A program made the position numbers and the translations under genes. This document shows positions 1 to 7,341 of a stretch of DNA of 10,079 nt, one piece after another (position 1 is the first letter of the stretch; each line of letters opens with the position of its first letter). Under the pieces are notes generated by a model, which saw nothing but the letters and a program-made list of their open reading frames with translations, did not search any database and had not been told where the DNA came from. The stretch lies in contig JBKHEJ010000097.1 in the NCBI GenBank assembly GCA_046540855.1, positions 1 through 10,079 on the forward strand. The letters run 5' to 3'. This DNA is from T1Sed10-7 sp046540855 (GTDB lineage: Bacteria > Actinomycetota > Nitriliruptoria > Nitriliruptorales > Nitriliruptoraceae).

Positions 1-421
1 CGTCCTTGCGGCTCCTGCCACCCGAGGCGGACGAGCGCGACGAGCCCGCGCGCGACGAGCCCGGGCGCGACGTCCCCGACCGGGACGACCCCGAGCGCGA
101 CGAGCGGGACGAGGAACCGCTGGCCGGTGCGCTCCTCGTGGCGGCACCCTCGTCCCCGTCCTCTCCCCCGGACGCCCCGGCATCCGCCGTGCGATCGCCG
201 GCCTCCGGGAGGGTGGCGTCGGTTCCCTGGGCCGCCGCGTCGGTCTGGCCGGGTTCGCCGCTGCGGCGGCCACGGCCGCGGCCTCGGCGGCCACGGCGCC
301 GGCGCCGGCGTGTGGTGTCCTGCCGGTCACCGGCGTCGTCGCCGCCAGCGTTGCTGACCTCGGTCTTCGGGTCGGTGGACTGCTCGGTGGGTTCCTGCGT
401 GCTGGGTTCGTGGTCGGTCAC
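1..421 (-). CDS. rne: Probable ribonuclease E/G, N-terminal disordered part (3' end beyond window)
   Basis: The first 140 residues are visible; the gene runs off the left edge. If it is RNase E/G, it is an endoribonuclease for mRNA turnover and rRNA processing. The visible part has no catalytic domain. It opens with an acidic/polar stretch (residues 1-37), then an Arg/Gly block (residues 38-53) and, after an acidic stretch, a Ser/Arg-rich tail of five-residue repeats of the SRxGS type (about 104-130). Such low-complexity, basic N-terminal extensions are known from actinobacterial RNase E. The GTG start is the first start codon after the in-frame stop of the upstream gene, leaving an 18-base gap and only a weak purine-rich ribosome site. 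The call rests mainly on gene order: TIGR03960, TIGR03936 and rne/rng are often adjacent. Another RNA-binding protein with a basic disordered N-terminus remains possible. Confidence 0.6.
   Translation of the reverse strand, partial: MTDHEPSTQEPTEQSTDPKTEVSNAGGDDAGDRQDTTRRRRRRGRRGRGRGRRSGEPGQTDAAAQGTDATLPEAGDRTADAGASGGEDGDEGAATRSAPASGSSSRSSRSGSSRSGTSRPGSSRAGSSRSSASGGRSRKD
37..111 (-). repeat. 15-base tandem repeat, five imperfect copies, inside the RNase E-like gene
   Basis: On the plus strand five 15-base units begin at 37, 52, 67, 82 and 97. Their consensus is close to GCGACGAGCCCGCGC, and the first two units differ at a single base. Read on the coding strand, each unit encodes one five-residue repeat of the SRxGS type. 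The length is a multiple of three, so copy-number change would keep the frame. Confidence 0.8.
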
Positions 422-439
422 GGAAGGCTCGCTTCGGGG

Positions 440-1186
440 TCAGGCGGCCTCGGCATCGACGTCGGGGACCAGGGGCTCGACCTCGTCGGTGAGAGCGTCG
501 GCGACACCGTCGGGGACCGGGGTCCCCTGGACGACGCGCAGCATGACGCGCGGTGCGGCGATGTCGCCGTGCGACAGCGCCTGATGGAGATCGGAGGGTC
601 TCACGTTGGGTCCGTCGGTACGGAGGACCGCGCGGAGGACGGTGTGGGCGTCGTGGGTGTCATCACCCGGACGCGTGAGCGTCGCCAGCGCGAGCACGGC
701 CGGACGGACGTCGACGAGCCGGTCACCGTCGGGACGGGACCGGACCACCTCGGCGTGGTCCTGGGCCAGCAGCTCCGCGCTGCGCGTGGACAGGAGCTCG
801 GCCAGCTCGGTCTGGTCGACCGGGGGCCAGGCCAGCTCCCAGAGGGTCACCTGCAGCTTCCTCGCCAGCTTCGGCGCGCCGTCGGGGACCCGGAGGTAGG
901 TCGTGATGTCCATGCCGGCGGGGAGCGCGGCGGACAGGGCGGCCAGATCCGATCGGGGCTCGATCGGGGCCGCGAAGGTCAGCTCGGCGTACTCCCCGGT
1001 GGAAGCGACGCCGACGGGTAGGGCGTCCGGGAAGGACACCTTGGGGTGTGGGGTGAAGCCCTCGGAGTACGCGATGGGGAGATCGGCCCGGCGCAACGCG
1101 CGCTCCCAGACCGAGGTCAGGTCGCGCGCAGAGACGAAGCGCGTGCGACCCAGCTTGGTCCAGCGGATGCGGTACCGCTCGAGCAC
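440..1186 (-). CDS. TIGR03936/DUF2344 radical SAM-linked protein
   Basis: A 248-residue protein of the DUF2344 family, known as a small partner of TIGR03960 radical SAM enzymes and in some bacteria fused to them. No biochemical role is known to me. The family signature lies in the first 70 residues: KLG at 11-13, RFVSARDL at 16-23, YSEGFTPHPKVSF at 40-52, then a GVAS..EYAEL stretch. A DVRP segment and a VRPSDL segment follow further on. The tail is acidic and variable. The GTG at 1186 is chosen because AGGAGGT lies just upstream (1191-1197) and the family homology begins directly after it. The frame stays open to a GTG at 1291, but that would overlap the upstream gene by 89 bases with non-family sequence. 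It lies 16 bases after the radical SAM gene and 18 bases before the RNase E-like gene, which suggests translational coupling. Confidence 0.88.
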   Translation of the reverse strand: MLERYRIRWTKLGRTRFVSARDLTSVWERALRRADLPIAYSEGFTPHPKVSFPDALPVGVASTGEYAELTFAAPIEPRSDLAALSAALPAGMDITTYLRVPDGAPKLARKLQVTLWELAWPPVDQTELAELLSTRSAELLAQDHAEVVRSRPDGDRLVDVRPAVLALATLTRPGDDTHDAHTVLRAVLRTDGPNVRPSDLHQALSHGDIAAPRVMLRVVQGTPVPDGVADALTDEVEPLVPDVDAEAA

Positions 1187-1190
1187 TCGG

Positions 1191-1197
1191 ACCTCCT
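1191..1197 (-). promoter_or_regulatory. Ribosome binding site of the DUF2344 gene
   Basis: AGGAGGT lies four bases upstream of the GTG at 1186, in the short gap after the radical SAM stop codon. It decides the start against the longer open frame that begins at 1291. Confidence 0.75.
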
Positions 1198-1202
1198 GCG
1201 GC

Positions 1203-3269
1203 TCAACCGCCGCTCGCGTCGCGTTCCGGGGTGGTCGGTAGCGTCCCACGGCCACCGAGCCCCGTCGGGAGGACGGGGAGGCTGGATCCACCGGTGTACC
1301 CGGTGTCGTGCTCGAGGCTCAAGCCGGGGCAGACGCCGCAGTCGGAGCACGGCGTCCAGCGGCAGTCGTCGAGCTCCTGGGCAGCTCGCGCCTGCTGCCA
1401 GTCCTCCCACAACCACCCCTTGTCGAGGCCGGAGTCGAGGTGATCCCAGGGCAGGGCCTCGTGCTCGTCCCGCTCGCGCTGGCTCGTGAAGGCCAGGTCG
1501 ATGCCGGTCTCGGCCAGCGCCTGCCGCCACAGCTCGAGGGTCGGCATCTCCTGCCAGCCGTCGAAGCGGGCGCCGAGCTGCCAGGCGCGCTCGACCACGG
1601 CGGCGACGCGCCGGTCGCCGCGCGCGAGCAGGCCCTCGATGACCCCCTCCTCGGGATCGTTGGTCCGGAGCTTGATGCCGCGGTGGTCCTTGATGGCGTG
1701 GCGGATCAGGGACAGCTTGCGGCGGATCTCCTCCGGCGGGTCCTGGGCGGCCCACTGGAAGGGCGTGTGGGGCTTGGGCACGAAGCCGCCGACCGACAGG
1801 GTGACCTTGTTCGCCCTGCCGTGCCGGCGGGCCGCCTGGTAGGTGCGGATGCCGAGATCGGCGATGGCGAGCACGTCCTCGTCGGTCTCGGTGGGCAGCC
1901 CCACCATGAAGTACAGCTTCAGGTGACGCCACCCCTCCGAGAAGGCGAGCTCCGCGGTGCGCAGCAGATCCTCCTCGGAGACCATCTTGTTGATGACCGC
2001 GCGCATGCGCTCGCTGCCCGCCTCGGGCGCGAAGGTGAGCCCGGTGCGCCGCCCGTTGCGGGCGAGCTCGTTGGACAGGGCCACGTTGAAGGCGTCGACC
2101 CGGGTCGAGGGCAGCGACAGCGAGGTGGTGGTGCCCGCGTAGGTGTCCGCGAGGTCCCGCGCGATCGGCCCGATGGCGGAGTGGTCGGCCGAGGACAGGC
2201 TGAGCAGCCCGACCTCGCCGAAGCCGGTGTCGCGCACGCCCTCCTCGACGAGGCGCTGCACCGTCTCCGGCCGGCGCTCGCGGACCGGGCGGGTGATCAT
2301 CCCGGCCTGGCAGAACCGGCACCCGCGGGTGCAGCCGCGGAAGATCTCCACGCTGAACCGCTCGTGGACCGTCTCGGTCATCGGCACGATCTGCTTGCGG
2401 GGGTAGGCCCACGCCTCGAGGTCCTGCACGGTGCGCTTGGGCACCAGGGTCGGGATGCCCGGCTCGGTGGGCACGGTCCGGGCGAGCCGCCCGTCGGCGC
2501 GGTAGCGCGGGGTGTAGAACGCCGGGACGTACACGCCCTCCACCCGGGCGAGCCGGCGCAGGAGCTCGTGCTGGGCGGCGGCGGGGTCCAGACCCGCCAG
2601 CGGCCCACCGGGCTCCCGCTCGCGCTTGAGGAGGCGGACCACCTCGTCGATCTCCAGGGTGACCTGCTCGCCATCCCCCATCACCGCGGCGTCGATGAAG
2701 GGCGCGAGCGGCTCGGGGTTGAAGGCCGCGTGGCCACCGACGAGCACGAGCGGGTCGTCGATCGTCCGCGCTGCGCTGCGGTGCGCGACACCGCCCAGGT
2801 CGAGCAGGTTCAGCAGGTTGGTGTGGCCGAGCTCGTGTGGCAGGCTCACCCCGAACACGTCGAAGGCCCACAGGGGCCGGTGCGCCTCCAGCGAGAAGGT
2901 CGGGATGCCGTGCTCGCGCTGCAGCGCCTCGAGGTCCACCCACGGCGCGTAGGCCCGCTCGGCGAGCGCGGTCGGCTGCTCGTTGAGCACCTCGTAGAGG
3001 ATCTGGATGCCCTGGTTGGGCTGGCCCACCTCGTAGGTGTCCGGGTAGCACAGCAGCCAGCGGGTCTCCGCGGCCTCCCAGCGGGTCAGGACCTGGTTGT
3101 GCTCCCCCCCGACGTACTGGGCGGGCTTGCGGACCTGCGGCAGCAGCGGCTCGAGCGCCGACCAGCACGAGGGCGGCGGCTCGGCGGCCGCCCCGGGGCG
3201 GCGGAACCTCGCGCGTTGCTCGCGAGGCGGCAGCGGGGGGGCGAGGCTGCGGGGTGCGGTCCCGAGCAT
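1203..3269 (-). CDS. TIGR03960-type radical SAM protein
   Basis: A 688-residue radical SAM protein of unknown substrate. Residues 1-35 are a Pro/Arg-rich extension. The family begins near residue 43 (LLPQVRKPAQYVGGEHN). Residues 70-200 contain the PDTYEVGQPNQGIQILYEVL region and resemble the B12-binding-like Rossmann domain of related radical SAM enzymes, but I see no DxHxxG motif, so cobalamin use is uncertain. The cluster motif is GCTRGCRFC, with Cys313, Cys317 and Cys320 as ligands of the [4Fe-4S] cluster that cleaves S-adenosylmethionine. The C-terminus carries another cysteine set (636, 641, 644, 647, in CSDCGVCPG) that could bind metal or a second cluster. The ATG is supported by GAAGGAG at 3276-3282. 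It lies 223 bases after rodA and 16 bases before its DUF2344 partner, so it probably heads its own unit. The two are separate genes here; in some bacteria they are fused. Confidence 0.9.
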   Translation of the reverse strand: MLGTAPRSLAPPLPPREQRARFRRPGAAAEPPPSCWSALEPLLPQVRKPAQYVGGEHNQVLTRWEAAETRWLLCYPDTYEVGQPNQGIQILYEVLNEQPTALAERAYAPWVDLEALQREHGIPTFSLEAHRPLWAFDVFGVSLPHELGHTNLLNLLDLGGVAHRSAARTIDDPLVLVGGHAAFNPEPLAPFIDAAVMGDGEQVTLEIDEVVRLLKREREPGGPLAGLDPAAAQHELLRRLARVEGVYVPAFYTPRYRADGRLARTVPTEPGIPTLVPKRTVQDLEAWAYPRKQIVPMTETVHERFSVEIFRGCTRGCRFCQAGMITRPVRERRPETVQRLVEEGVRDTGFGEVGLLSLSSADHSAIGPIARDLADTYAGTTTSLSLPSTRVDAFNVALSNELARNGRRTGLTFAPEAGSERMRAVINKMVSEEDLLRTAELAFSEGWRHLKLYFMVGLPTETDEDVLAIADLGIRTYQAARRHGRANKVTLSVGGFVPKPHTPFQWAAQDPPEEIRRKLSLIRHAIKDHRGIKLRTNDPEEGVIEGLLARGDRRVAAVVERAWQLGARFDGWQEMPTLELWRQALAETGIDLAFTSQRERDEHEALPWDHLDSGLDKGWLWEDWQQARAAQELDDCRWTPCSDCGVCPGLSLEHDTGYTGGSSLPVLPTGLGGRGTLPTTPERDASGG

Positions 3270-3275
3270 CGACGG

Positions 3276-3282
3276 CTCCTTC
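3276..3282 (-). promoter_or_regulatory. Ribosome binding site of the radical SAM gene
   Basis: GAAGGAG sits six bases upstream of the ATG at 3269 and supports that start, although the first 35 or so residues lie outside the family alignment as I know it. Confidence 0.75.
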
Positions 3283-3307
3283 GGTCACGACCGGACGGGA
3301 ACCTCGC

Positions 3308-3363
3308 AGCGCCCGGTCGGCGGGCCATCGGGGCCACCCGAGGGCGACGCGGTGACGGGCGCT
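3308..3363 (-). other. Possible structured leader of the radical SAM gene
   Basis: A perfect 7-base inverted repeat (AGCGCCC at 3308-3314, GGGCGCT at 3357-3363) would close a 56-base domain. Inside it, CGGG at 3321-3324 can pair with CCCG at 3337-3340, or two GGCC copies can pair with each other. No U-run follows, so it is not a classical terminator. Pairings of this size can arise by chance at this GC content. Confidence 0.3.
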
Positions 3364-3378
3364 CGTCCGGCGTGACGG

Positions 3379-3384
3379 AGCGTA
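3379..3384 (-). promoter_or_regulatory. Candidate -10 element upstream of the radical SAM gene
   Basis: On the minus strand TACGCT fits the TAnnnT actinobacterial -10 pattern and lies about 110 bases before the ATG at 3269. I see no convincing -35 hexamer 16-18 bases upstream. The main support is the 223-base gap after rodA, much larger than most other gaps in the cluster. Confidence 0.25.
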
Positions 3385-3492
3385 GCAGCCACCCTGAGGG
3401 CCGCTCCGGAGGCCAGCGCGCGTCCATCGGCGTCGGGCGAAGCCGCCGGGGCCGTGTCGGTCGCACCGCAACGGCAGGTGGAGTGCGCCGGC

Positions 3493-4671
3493 TCAGAAGC
3501 GGCGCATGTGGATGTTGAGCAGCAGCCCGATCATCGAGAACCACACGATCAGCGAGGTCCCGCCGTAGCTGACGAAGGGCAGCGGCAGGCCCGTCACCGG
3601 CATGATCCCGATGGTCATGCCGATGTTGACGAAGGCCTGCAGGGTCAGGATCGCCACGATCCCGCCGGCGACCAGCATCCCGAAGCGATCCTTGGCGAGG
3701 ATCGCGATCCTGAGACCCCGCCACACCACCAGCAGCAGCAGGCCGAGGACGATCCCGCCGCCGAGGAACCCGAGCTCCTCGGCGATCACGGTGAAGATGA
3801 AGTCGGTGTGGTTCTCCGGCACGTACGACAGCGAGGTCTGCGTGCCCTCGAACAGCCCCTTGCCGGCGAAGCGCCCGGACCCGACCGCGATGAGCGACTG
3901 CCGGGTCTGGAAGGCGGCGGTCTGGGCGGCGGAGGCCTCCCCCGCCTCGAGGAAGGCGGTCAACCGGGTGAGCTGGTAGGGCTGGATCAGCCCGCTGACC
4001 AGGGCGACGACGGCGAACACCACGCCCGAGATCCCGAGCCCGACGAGGTAGCCGGCGTGGACGCCGGCGAGCAGCAGCAGGACCGCGACCACCCACACGA
4101 ACACCAGCGAGGTCCCGAGGTCCGGCTGCAGGAACACGAGCACCGTCGGGACCAGGGCGACGACGAGGCTGGCCGCCACCGCACCGAACCCGGGCCGGCC
4201 CTCGCTGGCGTGCAGGATCGCCGCCACCGCGAGCACCACCGCCACCTTCGCGAGCTCCGAGGGTTGGAGCTGGAACCCCCCGAGCACGATCCACCGCTGC
4301 GACCCCCCGATGGTGGAGCCGAGGGGGGAGAGCACCAGCGCCAGCAGCACCACCGCGCCGAGGTAGAGGACCCAGGAGTAGACGCGCAGCCAGTGGTAGT
4401 CGATGAGCGCGATGATGACCATCGCGACGACGCCGATCGCGAGCGCGAGCAGCTGCCGGCTCACGTACAGCGACGTCGGTAGTCCTTGGGAGGTCAGCGC
4501 GACCAGCTTGGCGCTGTAGATCGCGACGAGCCCGATGCCGCTGAGCGCCAGGGCGCTCAGCACGAGGACGGGGTCGAGGTGGCGGATGGGGGCGTAGACC
4601 TCCAGCCAGCGCGACTGCACCTGCTGCCGGGCCCGACGCTGGTCGGGGTCGAGCCGGTAGCCGACGTCCAT
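3493..4671 (-). CDS. rodA: Rod-shape SEDS peptidoglycan glycosyltransferase RodA
   Basis: A 392-residue membrane protein of the SEDS family, which polymerises lipid II into glycan strands during side-wall growth in partnership with PBP2. About ten hydrophobic segments follow a polar, basic N-terminal tail of about 30 residues that is longer than in E. coli RodA. Family marks are FQLQPSELAK (133-142), QPDLGTS (182-188), the extracellular PENHTDFIF with Asp290 at the place of the essential catalytic Asp (E. coli Asp262), and the C-terminal GLPLPFVSYGGTS (361-373). The HTDFIF and gene-neighbour evidence favour RodA over FtsW. The start is certain: AAGGAGGT precedes the ATG, which lies 24 bases after the mrdA stop. 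The strong ribosome site and ATG contrast with the weak sites and GTG starts upstream. Confidence 0.95.
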   Translation of the reverse strand: MDVGYRLDPDQRRARQQVQSRWLEVYAPIRHLDPVLVLSALALSGIGLVAIYSAKLVALTSQGLPTSLYVSRQLLALAIGVVAMVIIALIDYHWLRVYSWVLYLGAVVLLALVLSPLGSTIGGSQRWIVLGGFQLQPSELAKVAVVLAVAAILHASEGRPGFGAVAASLVVALVPTVLVFLQPDLGTSLVFVWVVAVLLLLAGVHAGYLVGLGISGVVFAVVALVSGLIQPYQLTRLTAFLEAGEASAAQTAAFQTRQSLIAVGSGRFAGKGLFEGTQTSLSYVPENHTDFIFTVIAEELGFLGGGIVLGLLLLVVWRGLRIAILAKDRFGMLVAGGIVAILTLQAFVNIGMTIGIMPVTGLPLPFVSYGGTSLIVWFSMIGLLLNIHMRRF

Positions 4672-4677
4672 CAGCGC

Positions 4678-4685
4678 ACCTCCTT
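4678..4685 (-). promoter_or_regulatory. Near-perfect ribosome binding site of rodA
   Basis: AAGGAGGT, nearly the full anti-16S complement, ends six bases before the ATG at 4671. It is the strongest ribosome site in the window and suggests that rodA is translated independently of mrdA despite the short gap. Confidence 0.8.
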
Positions 4686-4695
4686 GCGTGGACGG

Positions 4696-6756
4696 TCAGT
4701 CCAGGATCTCGTCGCCGGCCTCGAACTCGGCGTCCTCGGCATCGACGACGCCGAAGTAGTGCGCGAGGATGTTGCGGGCGATGGGCGAGGAGGTCTGGGA
4801 GCCGCCGCCGCCCTGCTCGACGTTGACCGCGACGACGACCTCCGGGTCGTCGGCCGGGGCGTAGGCCGCGAACCACGCGTAGGGCACCTGCGAGCCGATC
4901 TCCGCGGTGCCGGTCTTGCCGGCGACCGGGATGCGGTCCAGCGGGAAGCCCTCGAAGGCGGAGGAGCCGGTCCCGCGGGGGTCCATGACGACCCGCTCGA
5001 GCCCCTCGCGCATCACGGCGAGCGTCTCGTCGGAGACGCCGAGCTCACCCACCACCTCGGGTTCGATCTCGCGCACCACCTCGCCGTCGGGGCCGACGAT
5101 GCGAGCGCCGAGGTGGGGGCGCAGCAGCACGCCGTCGTTGGCCACCGCCTGGTAGGAGACCGCGACCTGCAGCGGGGTGGCCTCCACGTCCCCCTGCCCG
5201 ATGGAGCTGTTGATGGCGTCGCCACCGCGCCAGGCCCCCCCGAAGCGGCACAGGTCGGTGTACAGCTCCCGGGTGTAGGAACCGGGCGCGGCCTGCTCCG
5301 CCTGCTGGCAGTACCCGTCGCGGCGGTCGAGCCAGTACTCCTGGCGCCACTCGCGGCCGGGTACCCGCCCGGGTTCCTCACCGGGCAGGTCGATGCCGCT
5401 CGGCACCCCGAACCCGAAGCGCTCGGCCACCCGGATGAGGACCTCGTCGGGAGCCTCGCCCTGGTCGACCACGCGCTCCTCGGAGAGCCACTGGGTGAAG
5501 GCGAGGTCGTAGAAGTAGGTGTCGCAGGAGCGCATCAGGGCGACGGAGAGGTCCATCGACCCCTCGTCCACACCGCGGTTCCAGTTCCGGAAGGTGTTGC
5601 CGCCCACCTCGAAGGCCGGCGGGCACCCCACGAGCCCACGCGGTGTGACGTGCCCGGCCTCGATCATCGCGGCGCCCGAGGCGGTCTTGAAGACCGAGCC
5701 GGGCGGGTACGCCCCCCTGATGACCCGGTTGACGAGCGGCTGCTCGCTGTCCTCGTCGAGGAGCTCGCGGTAGTAGTCCTCGCTGACCCCGCCGACGAAC
5801 TCCTGCGGGTCGTAGCTCGGGTAGGAGGCCATCGCGAGCACCGCACCGGTGCGGGCGTCGAGGACCACCGCGGACCCGGCGGTCGAGGGCAGCGGCCGGC
5901 CCTCGTTCGTCCCGACCCGGCGGCTCGTCTCGATGCCGTCGACCAGCAGCTCCTCGACCGCCCGTTGCAGCTCGAGGTCGAGGTGGGTGACGAGGGTGTC
6001 GCCGGGGATCGGGTCACGGTCGCGCTGGACGTCGAGCACGTCCCCGCGGGCGTTGACCACGAGCACCCGCTGGCCCGCGGTGCCACGCAGGTCCGCCTCG
6101 TAGCTCTGCTCGAGACCGGACCGCCCGACCAGGTCCCCGCCGCGGTAGTCGGCGAACTCCGGCCGCAGCAGCTCCTCCTGGGAGATCTCGCCGAGGTAGC
6201 CGACCAGGTGCGCGGCGAGATCGCCATGGGGGTACTCCCGGACCGGCAGCGTCTCGGCCACCACGCCCGGGAACAGCTCCCGCTGCTCCTGGATCGCGAA
6301 CACCATCTCCGGGGTCACGTCGATCGCGATGGGCACCGGCCGGAAGGGGCTCCGCCGCTGGCTGCCGAGCCGGTCGAGCACCTCGGCCTCATCGAGCTGC
6401 AGCAGCTCCGCGAGCCGCTCGATGACCCGTTCGGCCTCCTCGTCGACCGGGTCCCCGGCCGCGTCGAGCAGCGCCTGCCGGTCCGCCGAGACCGCGAGCG
6501 CTGGCCGGTTGCGGACCAGCTCGCGGCCGTCGCTGGTGAGGATCGCCCCCCGGGGGGCCTCGGTGACGACCGTCCGCAGCCGGTTGGAGTCCGCCAGCTC
6601 CACGTAGCGGTCCCCCACGAGGACCTGGAGGAACCACAGCCGCGCGAACAGGGCCAGGAACAGGGAGATGACGACCACCGCGAAGAAGGTCAGACGCAGG
6701 GCGGATGAGGAGTCCGCGGAGGGGGTCGCCATCGGGGTCGGGGGGCCTTCGGTCAC
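4696..6756 (-). CDS. mrdA: Penicillin-binding protein 2 (MrdA), elongasome transpeptidase
   Basis: A 686-residue class B penicillin-binding protein that cross-links the glycan strands made by RodA. Residues 1-20 are cytoplasmic and 21-43 form one membrane anchor. The PBP dimerisation/pedestal region follows (VTEAPRGAILTSDG at 64-77; GRSGLEQSYE at 211-220). The transpeptidase domain runs from about 290 to 667: SxxK is Ser354-Val-Phe-Lys357 (Ser354 the acylated serine), the second motif is Ser410-Cys-Asp412 (SxD, as in E. coli PBP2), and KTGT starts at Lys614. Between GREW (467-470) and INSSIGQGD (515-523) lies a loop longer than in E. coli PBP2, with Cys483 and Cys503. The start is uncertain: GTG at 6756 or ATG at 6732, both before the anchor and neither with a good ribosome site. 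mreD ends 72 bases upstream. Confidence 0.94.
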   Translation of the reverse strand: MTEGPPTPMATPSADSSSALRLTFFAVVVISLFLALFARLWFLQVLVGDRYVELADSNRLRTVVTEAPRGAILTSDGRELVRNRPALAVSADRQALLDAAGDPVDEEAERVIERLAELLQLDEAEVLDRLGSQRRSPFRPVPIAIDVTPEMVFAIQEQRELFPGVVAETLPVREYPHGDLAAHLVGYLGEISQEELLRPEFADYRGGDLVGRSGLEQSYEADLRGTAGQRVLVVNARGDVLDVQRDRDPIPGDTLVTHLDLELQRAVEELLVDGIETSRRVGTNEGRPLPSTAGSAVVLDARTGAVLAMASYPSYDPQEFVGGVSEDYYRELLDEDSEQPLVNRVIRGAYPPGSVFKTASGAAMIEAGHVTPRGLVGCPPAFEVGGNTFRNWNRGVDEGSMDLSVALMRSCDTYFYDLAFTQWLSEERVVDQGEAPDEVLIRVAERFGFGVPSGIDLPGEEPGRVPGREWRQEYWLDRRDGYCQQAEQAAPGSYTRELYTDLCRFGGAWRGGDAINSSIGQGDVEATPLQVAVSYQAVANDGVLLRPHLGARIVGPDGEVVREIEPEVVGELGVSDETLAVMREGLERVVMDPRGTGSSAFEGFPLDRIPVAGKTGTAEIGSQVPYAWFAAYAPADDPEVVVAVNVEQGGGGSQTSSPIARNILAHYFGVVDAEDAEFEAGDEILD

Positions 6757-6828
6757 GGGTGCCGGCGCGGGAGCCGCTGGTGGCAGGAGGGTACCGCTCG
6801 CCTGGTTGCGACCGGCCGGGGCCGCCGC

Positions 6829-7341
6829 TCAGTCCAGACCGGAGGAGCGCAGCGGGAAGGCCTCGCCGAGCCGGCGTGCGACCAGCAGCGCCAAGGGCGC
6901 GAGCAGCGCGTTGTAGACCCCCACCGCGAGCGCCGCCTGGACCACCAGGGCGCCGCCGATCGGCTCCTCCGCCAGCAGGGCCGTGAGCACCCCGATCGCG
7001 GCGGTGCCGAGCAGCGAGGCGGCTGCGACCAGCGCGATCGGTGCCGAGACCGAGGTGGGTGACAGGTACGGGCGCGACCAGCCCACCAGCGCCCCGACGA
7101 CGGTCAGCACCAGCATGCCGAGCCCCACCGGGGCGCCCGACAGCAGCACGTCACCGAGCAGCCCCGCCGCGGCACCGACCCGGGCACCGGTCACCGGGCC
7201 GTCGCGGAGCGCGAGCGCGACGGTGAGCAGCAGCAGCAGGTCCGGACGGAACCCGAACAGCGTCAGCGCGGGGAACAGCGAGGTCTCGAGCACGACCGCG
7301 GTCAGCAGGAGCAGCCCGACCAGCAGGGTGCGAGCGATCAC
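6829..7341 (-). CDS. mreD: Rod shape-determining membrane protein MreD
   Basis: A 170-residue, strongly hydrophobic protein with about five membrane segments (near 4-20, 33-46, 52-68, 71-90 and 99-155, the last probably two). MreD links MreC to the inner-membrane elongation complex; its exact action is still debated. The early ETSLFP stretch, GFRPDLLLLLTVALAL (30-45) and the GAAAGLLGDVL motif (56-66) fit the family, which is poorly conserved in sequence but constant in size, topology and place after mreC. The GTG start shares four bases (GTGA) with the mreC stop, so translation is probably coupled. Position supports the call as much as sequence does. Confidence 0.9.
   Translation of the reverse strand: MIARTLLVGLLLLTAVVLETSLFPALTLFGFRPDLLLLLTVALALRDGPVTGARVGAAAGLLGDVLLSGAPVGLGMLVLTVVGALVGWSRPYLSPTSVSAPIALVAAASLLGTAAIGVLTALLAEEPIGGALVVQAALAVGVYNALLAPLALLVARRLGEAFPLRSSGLD

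Noticed and set aside
6..584. A plus-strand protein rich in Asp, Glu, Arg and Pro at the left edge
   Set aside because: It is the reverse reading of the 15-base repeats and the Arg-rich block of the minus-strand RNase E-like gene and crosses into the DUF2344 gene.
1187..1291. A longer DUF2344 protein starting at 1291
   Set aside because: It would overlap the radical SAM gene by 89 bases, and the extra 35 residues are not family-like. The GTG at 1186 has a good ribosome site.
3462..3487. A hairpin after rodA as an intrinsic terminator
   Set aside because: The stem is only five bases (CGCAC/GTGCG) with a 16-base loop and no U-run, so it is not better than chance in this composition.
1308..3518. 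A 736-residue open frame on the plus strand
   Set aside because: It is antisense to the radical SAM gene, has no recognisable domain and shows the Gly/Arg/Val/His-rich composition expected opposite a GC-rich gene.
5521..5529. The SCD motif of PBP2 as a damaged SxN motif
   Set aside because: E. coli PBP2 also has SxD at this place, so Asp is normal for the MrdA group and does not suggest an inactive enzyme.
4486..6708. A 740-residue open frame on the plus strand
   Set aside because: It mirrors mrdA, whose three catalytic motifs prove the minus strand is coding. No domain is seen in the plus-strand product.
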